Part shown: positions 1 through 6,800 of the stretch, in pieces
Layout of the letters: each line of letters opens with the position of its first letter
Numbering within the stretch: position 1 is the first letter of the stretch
IMG/VR virus record: IMGVR_UViG_3300031232_000020
Location: 1-34,185 of that record
Reading direction: 5' to 3' (one strand)
DNA length: 34,185 bases
Origin: a virus
Translations under genes and position numbers: made by a program
Notes under the pieces: model-generated
What the model saw: only the letters and a program-made list of their open reading frames with translations
Told to the model about the DNA's origin: nothing
The model's database searches: none

Positions 1-594
1 GGCCCCAACACCACCATCGCGGCGCTCGGTGCCGGCACGGTGTTGCCGGTCGGCCTGCTGGACGAAGGCAGCGCCATTACCTACTCGACGTCGTCGCAGC
101 TGCTCGTCGTAGGCCTGCTCGACGAATATATTCTGGCTGTCCCGGCGACCGCGAACGCTGGCGACCCGGTGTCGCAGCTCGGCTTGCAGTCGGGGCCGGC
201 GCTCGTGCCCGTCACCCTCAACCCGCTTTACACCGCAACGGACGAGATAATCCTCAGCGGCAGCGCCGGTACAGCTCGGCTTCCAGCCGCCGCCGCGACG
301 GTCGTCATCGCGGTGTCGGATCTTGAGGTCGGCATCGATTCGGCGTCGGCGCCAACCTCGGTCACGCTGCCGAGCGTCGCTGCGTGGGCCGCGGCCAACC
401 CGAGCAGCCTGGAATTGACCGTGTTCGATTACACCGGCCACGCGCTCGCGAACAACATCACGCCGACGCTGAACGGGACCGACGTGTTCACGCAGGGCGT
501 CGTGCCCGTGATCTTGAACAACTACGGCGAGTTCAAGCTGCGTCCGATCATCACCGGCGGCGTCAACCAGTGGTTTGTGAGGGCCGTCGGATGA
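1..594 (+). CDS. Tail fibre protein, C-terminal part (5' truncated)
   Basis: The frame is open from base 1, so the start lies upstream; the GTG at 40 is probably internal. About 197 residues are visible, rich in Ala, Gly, Ser, Thr and Val with no membrane segment, as in phage fibre shafts and tips. The motif NPLYT recurs in the gene at 1355-1765. The last 80 or so residues (a VTLPS strand, then a TVFDYTG-like strand, ending in a Q-W-F-V strand) resemble the end of the protein at 2923-3540, suggesting a shared fibre-tip domain. Its stop overlaps the next ATG (ATGA), so the two are probably translationally coupled. The fibre role is inferred from composition and neighbours. Confidence 0.75.
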   Translation, partial: GPNTTIAALGAGTVLPVGLLDEGSAITYSTSSQLLVVGLLDEYILAVPATANAGDPVSQLGLQSGPALVPVTLNPLYTATDEIILSGSAGTARLPAAAATVVIAVSDLEVGIDSASAPTSVTLPSVAAWAAANPSSLELTVFDYTGHALANNITPTLNGTDVFTQGVVPVILNNYGEFKLRPIITGGVNQWFVRAVG

Positions 595-1358
595 GACTGA
601 TTGCGGCAGTACTGCTGACCTTTTTCTCGAACGTGGCGTTCGCGCAGTCGGGCCTCATTCCGCAGAACTCGGTCGTGGCGGGGCCGACGGCCGGCGGCCA
701 GGGCTTTCCGCGCGCCAGGTCGCTCACGGCCGCGGATCTGCCGTTTCTCGGCACTGGTGTGGGGGCCGCACTCGGCACAGCCGTAGGCTCGGCGGGGTCG
801 GTCGTCCTCAATGGCGGCGCGCTCGGTACGCCTTCGTCAGGCGTCGGAACGAACCTCACCGCGCTAAATGCATCCAACCTCGCGAGCGGCACCGTGCCAA
901 CTGCGCAGCTGCCCGCCGGCCAGTACCCGGGTACGGCGACGAACGACAACGCCTGCACGACATGTGCCGGGGCATTCCTTTCGTCGAACGTCATCGTCGC
1001 TTCGGCGGTGTCGCTCACGACCGCGACGCCCAAGGACATCACCACGCTGACCTTGACCGCGGGCGATTGGGACGTGTCGGGCATGTGCGAGACGCAGCCG
1101 ACCGGCGGCGCCGTCGTGACCGGGTTCATATGCGCGATCGGGCCGACGCTGAACACGCTCAACACGACGGTGTCGGACAGCAGCGCTTTCAGCCTGGACA
1201 GCTCGACGCAGGCCGCGAGTGCGAACCTGTCGCTCACGACGGACACGGCCCGCATTTCCTTGGCCGGATCTGCGACGTACCACCTCGTGGCGCAGGCGAC
1301 GTTTGCGAGCGGCACGGTGGGCGGGTTTGGCAAGATCAGAGCGCGGCGGATGCGATGA
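591..1358 (+). CDS. Tail fibre protein with Sec signal peptide
   Basis: 255 aa, starting at the ATG of an ATGA overlap. Residues 1-19 look like a Sec signal peptide: a short basic start (MRL), a hydrophobic core and a small-residue cleavage site ending F-A-Q. Next come fibre-like repeats (NASNLASGTVPTAQLP type), a Cys pair (CTTC), and a C-terminal domain with TAGDWDVSG and a terminal IRARRMR. I recognise that C-terminal pattern from many phage tail-fibre tips that probably bind receptors. The mature N-terminus shares an (A)ADLP-[FL]-[LV]-G-x-G motif with the protein at 3537-4946, so the two are paralogues. A signal peptide on a virion fibre is unusual. Confidence 0.8.
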   Translation: MRLIAAVLLTFFSNVAFAQSGLIPQNSVVAGPTAGGQGFPRARSLTAADLPFLGTGVGAALGTAVGSAGSVVLNGGALGTPSSGVGTNLTALNASNLASGTVPTAQLPAGQYPGTATNDNACTTCAGAFLSSNVIVASAVSLTTATPKDITTLTLTAGDWDVSGMCETQPTGGAVVTGFICAIGPTLNTLNTTVSDSSAFSLDSSTQAASANLSLTTDTARISLAGSATYHLVAQATFASGTVGGFGKIRARRMR

Positions 1359-1765
1359 GCGGCTTCGGTTCCATCGCGCGCGTCAAGCAGTTCGGCGCAA
1401 TCCTGCGCGGGCTTGGCCCCCCTGTGCCGCAAGCTGGCGTGGTCGGGGATCTGTATATTGATGGGCAGACGTTCCAGCTTTTCAACAAGCGATTCGGAGC
1501 CGCCGGGCCGGACCCCTGGGGCCGCTATCTGTTCGTGGTGCCGCCCACCTACCAGATAGCTTTGAAGTGGTTCACGGCATCCGCACCGGCGAAGGATCTC
1601 GGCGTGAACGGCGATTACTGCCTGCTGTGGGGCGGCTACCCAAACTACGGCCTGCAGCCCTCAATCTTCGGGCCTAAAGCCGCCGGCGCGTGGCCGGGGT
1701 CTGCAACGCCGGTCGCCGTGACGCTGAATCCTCTCTACACCGGAGAGGACGTGCATGGCATATAG
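1355..1765 (+). CDS. Small tail-fibre-associated protein
   Basis: 136 aa. The start is the ATG overlapping the previous stop (ATGA); the longer open frame upstream is a shadow. The middle has VGDLYIDG and a Trp/Tyr-rich stretch. The end carries FGPKAAGAWP and NPLYTGE; close variants appear in the gene at 1755-2915 (YGPKVAGAWP) and in the gene at the left edge (NPLYT). It therefore belongs to the same modular tail-fibre family, perhaps as a connector or a fibre subunit. It overlaps the next gene by 11 bases. No enzymatic motif is visible. Confidence 0.7.
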   Translation: MSGFGSIARVKQFGAILRGLGPPVPQAGVVGDLYIDGQTFQLFNKRFGAAGPDPWGRYLFVVPPTYQIALKWFTASAPAKDLGVNGDYCLLWGGYPNYGLQPSIFGPKAAGAWPGSATPVAVTLNPLYTGEDVHGI

Positions 1766-2915
1766 CCCGACTACAGACTTCGTCGGACTTTGGCGCGCGA
1801 GCGGCGGTAACGTTTCGAAGCTCGAAATGCCGGGCCTGGATTTCGTCGTCGCGGCTCTCGGCCGCGCGGGGCTGATCACGGTCACCGCATCGGCGACCGC
1901 GCCAGTCGCCAACCAGGCGACCACAGCGTGGCTGCACACGGCGTCGCCGAGTTCGAGCGCCGAAGGTGCGCTGAACCTCTGGAACGCGTCCGCGAGCGCC
2001 TACGCGCCCGCCACACCCCCACTGTTCCTGGCCTTCCTGGACGCGTGCACGGGCGCCAACGGGGTGTCGTGGTGGACGTCCACCGGCGGTCCGCCGTTGA
2101 ACACCGTGGGCCTGAATGGAGACTTCGCCGTCCGGCTCGACCAACCAGGCGGCATCTACGGGCCGAAGGTCGCGGGCGCGTGGCCCGCAACGCCGCTGCC
2201 CGGCACAACGACGGCCTTCATCAGTGCGGATCTCGACGCAGCATTCGGCGCGGCTACCGGCGAAATGCTGTTCCGCGGCATCTCGCTATGGCAGGGGCTC
2301 CCGATCGGCGCTGCGGACACGATCCTGTCGCCGGTGTCTGGCGTTCCCGCCTGGCGAACGCTGAACGTGCTGCTTGACGAGATCTTTGGGACGACACGCG
2401 GCTCTATTCTGTCGCGTGGTGCGTCCGCGTGGGCCGGCATCCCGCCAGGGGCAGCGGGCACCGTGATCAAGTCCAACGGCCCTGGCGCCGACCCATCCTA
2501 TGCGGTGCCTGAGTTTGCCAGCGGCACTTCGATGCTGTTCTATCAGGCGACAGCCCCGACCGGATGGACCAAGCGAACGGACACCAACGACATCGGCCTG
2601 CGCCTGACAGGCGGCGGAACCGGCGGCACGATCAGCGGCAGTGTGGCCTTTTCGACGGTGTTCGGGCAGACAGCTACGGGCGGCACCGCGATTAGCGTTG
2701 CGCAGATGCCGGCGCATCACCACACGACAACAGCGGATGGGCTGCCGGTCGAATACGCCGGCGCCGGCAGTTCAGGCGTCACTTCCGCGGGCGTAGCGCA
2801 GCCGACGCAAACATCGGTTTTCAGCATGGCCGACAACGGCGGCGGATTGCCGCACACGCACTCCATCAACATGCAGCTCACGTATGCGGACGTGATTGTT
2901 TGCGTGAAGAACTGA
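1755..2915 (+). CDS. Tail fibre protein with collar-like tip domain
   Basis: 386 aa. The first 95 or so residues (PTTDFVGLW, MPGLDFVV, LNLWNAS) are clearly homologous to the N-terminus of the protein at 2923-3540 and probably form the module that attaches to the tail. A YGPKVAGAWP segment follows. The last 130 residues carry FYQATAPTGWTK, a Gly/Thr-rich stretch, AQMPAHHHT, LPHTHS and a hydrophobic end. This is the pattern of collar or fibre-tip domains in which His residues may coordinate metal. It starts inside the preceding gene and is followed by an SD-like GAGGATGCA before the next ATG. Host recognition is the likely role, by family resemblance. Confidence 0.82.
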   Translation: MAYSPTTDFVGLWRASGGNVSKLEMPGLDFVVAALGRAGLITVTASATAPVANQATTAWLHTASPSSSAEGALNLWNASASAYAPATPPLFLAFLDACTGANGVSWWTSTGGPPLNTVGLNGDFAVRLDQPGGIYGPKVAGAWPATPLPGTTTAFISADLDAAFGAATGEMLFRGISLWQGLPIGAADTILSPVSGVPAWRTLNVLLDEIFGTTRGSILSRGASAWAGIPPGAAGTVIKSNGPGADPSYAVPEFASGTSMLFYQATAPTGWTKRTDTNDIGLRLTGGGTGGTISGSVAFSTVFGQTATGGTAISVAQMPAHHHTTTADGLPVEYAGAGSSGVTSAGVAQPTQTSVFSMADNGGGLPHTHSINMQLTYADVIVCVKN

Positions 2916-2922
2916 GGATGCA

Positions 2923-3540
2923 ATGAGCTACGCACCCACGACCGATTTTATTGCGCTGTTGCGACTCACGGCCAACGGCGTCCGGAACGAACGCATGCCG
3001 GGGCTCGACTACGTCGTCTCTGCGCTCGCGCGGGCCGGGCTGCTCAACATTTCGGTCAGCCAGACTGCGCCCGTTACGAACCAAGCGGCGACCGCATGGT
3101 TTCGTCCTGCGGTACCAACGTGGACCGCGGAGGGTATACTCTACCTCTGGAACGCCACGACGTCAGCTTACGAGGTTGCCACGCCCGCGTTGTGGACCGC
3201 ATTTCTGGTGGGCGCGTCGTCGGGCTATCTGTTTCAATCGGTGGCGTCTGGCTCTGCCACGATTAACCCCGGCGTATCGTTGCTGGCTATCCAACGCGTC
3301 AGCCCGACTGCAACGGCGTTGCTGCTGCCCAACCTCGGCGCGCAGTGGAATTCGGGCCGCGAGCTCCGGATCGTCGATTTCTCGACGGCCCTCACCGTGC
3401 ACACCACCACGCTGACGACTCCTGATGGTTCCACCATCATGCAAAAAACATCATGGAGTCTGCGATCAACTCCCGACAGCCTTGCAGGCGTCATGTTGAC
3501 GCCGTCCCCAAATCTCAACTCGTGGGTCATCACGCCATGA
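2923..3540 (+). CDS. Tail fibre protein, paralogue of the upstream gene
   Basis: 205 aa with an SD-like GAGG just upstream. The N-terminal half repeats the module of the previous gene (PTTDFIALL, MPGLDYVV, LYLWNAT), showing a tandem duplication. The C-terminal half (LLLPNL, LRIVDFS, NSWVITP) instead resembles the end of the gene at the left edge. The protein looks like a mosaic: the attachment module of one fibre joined to the tip of another. Its stop overlaps the ATG of the signal-peptide tailspike gene (ATGA), the same arrangement as the pair at 1-594 and 591-1358. Confidence 0.78.
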   Translation: MSYAPTTDFIALLRLTANGVRNERMPGLDYVVSALARAGLLNISVSQTAPVTNQAATAWFRPAVPTWTAEGILYLWNATTSAYEVATPALWTAFLVGASSGYLFQSVASGSATINPGVSLLAIQRVSPTATALLLPNLGAQWNSGRELRIVDFSTALTVHTTTLTTPDGSTIMQKTSWSLRSTPDSLAGVMLTPSPNLNSWVITP

Positions 3541-4946
3541 AGAAGCTGCTTGTTGCTTTTGCCGCGCTGCTGCTCGCGGCGCCCGCTGCTGCTCAGTGGC
3601 AGACGCCGAATCACTCTATCCCGATCGGCCAAGGCGGCGGCGTTACGGGTTTCAACAGCGTAGGCCCCGCGGCGGCAGACCTGCCGCTTGTCGGCAACGG
3701 CGCGAGCGCAGACCCGTCGTTTCGTGTGCTACCCAACGCAGGGCTCGCAAACCCGACTGTTTCGGTGAACGGCGTAACGTGCGTGTTGGGTTCGTCGTGC
3801 ATCCCTGGTTTCATGAATTCGTTCACCGTCAGCCACGCAATCGCGCCTGCGGATTGCGGCGGCATCGTCCAGATGGGGTCGGGCGCGCAAACGGGATTGA
3901 CACTGACGCTGCCGGCCAGCCCCCTGAGCAACGGCTTTACGGGTCCGTGCCCGGTGACGATAATTGGGCAGGCGTCCCGCGCAATCATACTCTCTGGCTT
4001 CTCCGGGTTGGCGCTTACATCCCCGAACATGCTGTGGCCAACGAAGTCGTTTTCAGTGGCGATCAACAGTGCGGGCGCATGGGCACTGACCGCTCCGGAC
4101 GGCCGCTACCGCCCACTCGGGACGTTGACGCTTACGGTCGACACCAGCGGCAGTGACGCCGCGGGAGACGGTCTCGGGGTTGGCGGCGCAACGTCGTTCC
4201 GCAATATCCAGACCTGCATGAACGCGATTTCGAATTTTTTCGATTTCACGGCCACCGGCAGTCAGCCGACGTGCGGGCCGACAGTGGGGCAGACGTTTAC
4301 GGAAGCGTTGACGTGGGCGTGGCCCCCGGTAGGGACCAACACGCTGAACCTCGCGGGGCAAGGCGGCGCATTCATCCTGCGATCGCCGAGCGCGGCGCCG
4401 GCGCTGTTCGCCGGTAACGGCGCCAACATTCAGCTTACCAACATCACGATCACAGGAACGGGGGCTGGTTGCGGCACTGGGTGTATTCACGTCAGCATGC
4501 ACAACGCCAGCGTCGTAGAGCCACTGGCGGGCGTGACTTGCGACAACACAGGCGCCGGCGGTGCTTGTTTCAAGACCGACATCAACACCGCGGGCGGCGC
4601 CCGCCTGAACATCGACAACGGGCTCACCGTGTCGGGCACTGTCGGTACCATCGTGGATCTCAACGGCGGATCCTCGATGATATGGAATTCGACGCTTGTC
4701 GCTTCGGGCCTGACGCTGGCCCAAGTGTTCGCCGGTCGAGGCGCGGGTACGAATCTGGTGCTCCAGGGCAACTTCGGCGTCTCCGGTAGCTTCGGCACCG
4801 CGAGGCAGTGGGCGATCCTGAATAACGCCACGCTGTGCAACGTCAGCGGCGTGGCCGTCCCCGGCAGCACCGCAGGAATCGCTTCCGGTGCCGGCTTTGC
4901 GGCGGGTGTGATCGTCAACAGCGGGACGTCCGCCAGCGCCTGCTGA
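3537..4946 (+). CDS. Tailspike-like protein with Sec signal peptide
   Basis: 469 aa, starting at the ATG of an ATGA overlap. It begins with a textbook Sec signal peptide: MKK, a Leu/Ala-rich core, and a likely cleavage site after A-P-A-A-A. A fibre-like motif AADLPLVGNG follows. From about residue 195 there is a segment of the type VDTSGSDAAGDG...SFRNIQTCMNAI, which typically opens a right-handed parallel beta-helix in tailspikes. The rest is rich in short Asn/Gly/Thr strands. Several paired Cys (for example C-G-T-G-C) would suit disulfide formation in the periplasm. Depolymerase activity is possible but no catalytic residues can be assigned. Confidence 0.8.
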   Translation: MKKLLVAFAALLLAAPAAAQWQTPNHSIPIGQGGGVTGFNSVGPAAADLPLVGNGASADPSFRVLPNAGLANPTVSVNGVTCVLGSSCIPGFMNSFTVSHAIAPADCGGIVQMGSGAQTGLTLTLPASPLSNGFTGPCPVTIIGQASRAIILSGFSGLALTSPNMLWPTKSFSVAINSAGAWALTAPDGRYRPLGTLTLTVDTSGSDAAGDGLGVGGATSFRNIQTCMNAISNFFDFTATGSQPTCGPTVGQTFTEALTWAWPPVGTNTLNLAGQGGAFILRSPSAAPALFAGNGANIQLTNITITGTGAGCGTGCIHVSMHNASVVEPLAGVTCDNTGAGGACFKTDINTAGGARLNIDNGLTVSGTVGTIVDLNGGSSMIWNSTLVASGLTLAQVFAGRGAGTNLVLQGNFGVSGSFGTARQWAILNNATLCNVSGVAVPGSTAGIASGAGFAAGVIVNSGTSASAC

Positions 4947-4963
4947 AGGCTTGCCCTCGGCCC

Positions 4964-4991
4964 CCGTGTCAGGTATGACAGTCTGACACGG
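4964..4991. promoter_or_regulatory. Perfect inverted repeat before the lysis genes
   Basis: CCGTGTCAG and CTGACACGG form a perfect 9-bp inverted repeat around a 10-base loop containing TATGACAG. The right arm runs into the endolysin SD region (GGAGG at 4990). There is no T-run, so this is not a standard terminator. It could be an operator or an mRNA hairpin controlling endolysin translation. The loop word also occurs in other intergenic regions of this window. Confidence 0.5.
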
Positions 4992-5001
4992 AGGCTGCCT
5001 C

Positions 5002-5772
5002 ATGGAACCGGCATCGATTCGCTTCAAGAACCCCGGCGCGATGTGGGGCAACGCGCTGGCCCGGAAATGGGGCGCGGAAGCGAAGGCCGTTGTTCTGCAT
5101 GACGGACTCGGACAGGGCAACAATATTGCCGTGTTCCCGACCTACGTCGCCGGGATCTGCGCGCAGCTAGATCTCTGGCGCACCTCCAAGAACTATCACA
5201 ACAAGCGGTTTGAAGACGCGATTCGGATCTGGTCGGGCGGCAACTATGCCAGCTCCTATGTCCAGTTCGTCACCTCGCGCGTGCCCGGCATGACCGCAGA
5301 TACGGTCATGAATGACGCGTTTCTCGGCGGCCCGTCCAGTATCGAGTTCCTGAAAGCGCAGGCGTGGCGCGAAGCCGGCAAGAAGTACCCCGCACCCGAT
5401 TCGGACTTCCAGGAGGCGCATCGCCGCGTGTTCGACCGCGCCGCCGTCGCGCAGCCGATGCCCGTTCCAGAGCCCGCCCTGCCCGCGCGCGACACCGCGT
5501 GGCTGCAGCGCAGCTTGAACACGTTGGGTGCCGCACCGCCGCTCGTGGTTGACGGGATCGTGGGGCCGAAGCTCCGCGGCGCAATTCAAGGCTATCAACA
5601 GCAGCACGGCCTTGACGTCGACGGTCTCATCGGCCCGGCGACGCTGCGACAGATCGACATCGATCTGGCCGCGCTCAAGCCAACGCCCGCGCCACCGATC
5701 GCCAAGGTTGCGGCGCCCGGCCCCGACTTCTTCGAATATCTCAAAGGTTTCTTCTTCAAGACGAAAGGGTAA
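5002..5772 (+). CDS. Endolysin with C-terminal peptidoglycan-binding domain
   Basis: 256 aa. The N-terminal 145 residues (IRFKNPGAMW, then FPTYVAGICAQLDLW, and IWSGGNYASSYVQFV) resemble lysozyme- or transglycosylase-type phage muramidase domains. I cannot assign the catalytic residue; E2 is a candidate. Residues 165-215 are a PG_binding_1-like domain (WLQRSLN, VVDGIVGPKLRGAI, Y-Q-Q-Q, DGLIGPATLRQI). A Pro/Ala linker and a C-terminal Phe-rich segment (FFEYLKGFFF) follow. There is no signal peptide, so release would need a holin; small membrane proteins lie directly downstream. A virion-associated cell-wall hydrolase is the alternative. Confidence 0.82.
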   Translation: MEPASIRFKNPGAMWGNALARKWGAEAKAVVLHDGLGQGNNIAVFPTYVAGICAQLDLWRTSKNYHNKRFEDAIRIWSGGNYASSYVQFVTSRVPGMTADTVMNDAFLGGPSSIEFLKAQAWREAGKKYPAPDSDFQEAHRRVFDRAAVAQPMPVPEPALPARDTAWLQRSLNTLGAAPPLVVDGIVGPKLRGAIQGYQQQHGLDVDGLIGPATLRQIDIDLAALKPTPAPPIAKVAAPGPDFFEYLKGFFFKTKG

Positions 5773-5778
5773 GCACCC

Positions 5779-5943
5779 ATGACCAATCTGACCGTTCTTG
5801 GTGACATCTGCCTCGGGCTCGGCTCCTACGCTCTCGGTGCGTGGACGTGGCCCTACATCCACAAGGCGGCTCTTGGCGCCGAGGCTTACGCCGCCAAGCT
5901 GCGCGCGAAGGCCGCCGCGATCACGACGGCGGCGAGGAGCTGA
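5779..5943 (+). CDS. Small membrane protein of the lysis region
   Basis: 54 aa, beginning MTNLTVLGDI just downstream of the endolysin stop, with AAGG-like bases upstream. Residues 5-28 are hydrophobic (LGLGSYALGAWTWPYI) and can form one membrane helix. The C-terminal half is Ala/Lys/Arg-rich and probably a cytoplasmic amphipathic helix. It ends one base before the next ATG. By size and position it could be a holin partner or antiholin, but no family is recognised. Confidence 0.65.
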   Translation: MTNLTVLGDICLGLGSYALGAWTWPYIHKAALGAEAYAAKLRAKAAAITTAARS

Positions 5944-5944
5944 C

Positions 5945-6520
5945 ATGGACTGGTCGGCGGTAGGCAAGCTTGTCGGGCCGATGGCCCCCACGATCGGCGG
6001 ATTGCTGGGCGGTCTTATCCCGTTCCCCGGCGGCGCCGTGCTGGGTAAGGTCGCGGGCAGCGTGATTGCCGAGGCGCTGGGCGTCGCGCCGACGCCGGAA
6101 GCGGTCAGCAACGCCGTCACGACCGGCGACCCGACCGCGGTCCAGGCCAAGCTAACCGAGGCTGAAGCCAGGATGCAGGCCGAGGTCGAGAACTTCAAGA
6201 CGCAACTCGCTGACGTCCAAGATGCGCGCGCAACGACCGTCAAATACGTTCAGGCCGGTTCGAACCTGTCGCTTGGCGCGGTCGTCGTCTCGATTGCGGT
6301 CTTGGTGGGGTTCATAGGGCTGTCGTTTTTGGCGATGAAGCCCGACACGGCCGGCGTCGACAAAAGCGTGACGCTGTACCTGCTCGGCGCATGGCAGAGT
6401 CTGGCCACGGCAGCCATCACTTTCTGGATCGGTAGTTCGTCGGGTTCGGCGGCGAAGTCGGACCAGATCGCTGCGCTTACGCAGGCAGCTGCGATGCCGG
6501 CGCGGCCGGTGAAAAAATGA
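5945..6520 (+). CDS. Holin-like protein (GTA holin 3TM type)
   Basis: 191 aa, with the start immediately after the preceding stop; a longer open frame upstream is a shadow. A Gly-rich hydrophobic N-terminus (VGPMAPTIGGLLGGLIPFPGG) comes first. A charged helical region follows, containing the characteristic ADVQDAR...VKYVQAGS stretch. Two strong membrane helices lie at about 112-133 and 145-165, and the end carries WIGSSSGSAAKSD. This arrangement matches GTA/3TM holin-like proteins found in alphaproteobacterial phages and gene transfer agents. It would permeabilise the inner membrane so the endolysin can reach the wall. The next ATG overlaps its stop. Confidence 0.75.
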   Translation: MDWSAVGKLVGPMAPTIGGLLGGLIPFPGGAVLGKVAGSVIAEALGVAPTPEAVSNAVTTGDPTAVQAKLTEAEARMQAEVENFKTQLADVQDARATTVKYVQAGSNLSLGAVVVSIAVLVGFIGLSFLAMKPDTAGVDKSVTLYLLGAWQSLATAAITFWIGSSSGSAAKSDQIAALTQAAAMPARPVKK

Positions 6521-6636
6521 AGGTGCTCGCGATATGCGGCGCAATTTTGGTCTTACCCCTCTGCGCACTGTTCGGCCTGTGGGTGTGGGTGGGGCACCTG
6601 CTCGACAAACGAGGCCAAAGGGCTACCAGACGATGA
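6517..6636 (+). CDS. Very small single-span membrane protein
   Basis: 39 aa (start MKVLAICGAI) in an ATGA overlap with the holin-like gene and overlapping the next start in the same way. Residues 3-28 form one hydrophobic segment (ILVLPLCALFGLWVWVG), followed by a basic tail (DKRGQRATRR). This suits a small inner-membrane lysis accessory, perhaps spanin-like in position. No lipobox is seen. The function is not recognised; the evidence is tight coupling on both sides and clean membrane topology. Confidence 0.6.
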   Translation: MKVLAICGAILVLPLCALFGLWVWVGHLLDKRGQRATRR

Positions 6637-6800
6637 AAACGCTGCTCATTGTTATGACCACGGTCGCCGTTGTGTGGTCGTTGCTGGTTCTCGCCTTCAA
6701 CGCTTTGCGTGCCGGCACCACTGATTTCGTAGGCGGCTGGACCATCGGGCTCGTGTGGGCGGTCGTCGGCGCCGTGGACGTGGCGTTGTATTTTGGATGA
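6633..6800 (+). CDS. Small two-span membrane protein
   Basis: 55 aa, using the ATG that overlaps the preceding stop (ATGA); the longer frame upstream is a shadow. Two hydrophobic stretches (residues 3-23, with VVWSLLVLAF, and 34-52, with IGLVWAVVGAVDVALY) are separated by a short loop. Its stop overlaps the terminase ATG. It could be a second holin or antiholin or an unrelated membrane protein; nothing in the sequence decides this. Confidence 0.6.
   Translation: MKTLLIVMTTVAVVWSLLVLAFNALRAGTTDFVGGWTIGLVWAVVGAVDVALYFG

Noticed and set aside
1-4946. Diversity-generating retroelement acting on tail fibres
   Set aside because: The paralogous fibre genes invited the idea, but no reverse transcriptase or template repeat with adenine-specific differences is visible in the window.
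4053-6243. Two leftward open frames of about 356 codons opposite tailspike, endolysin and holin genes
   Set aside because: Both are shadows of well-supported plus-strand genes and show Arg-rich translations without domain patterns.
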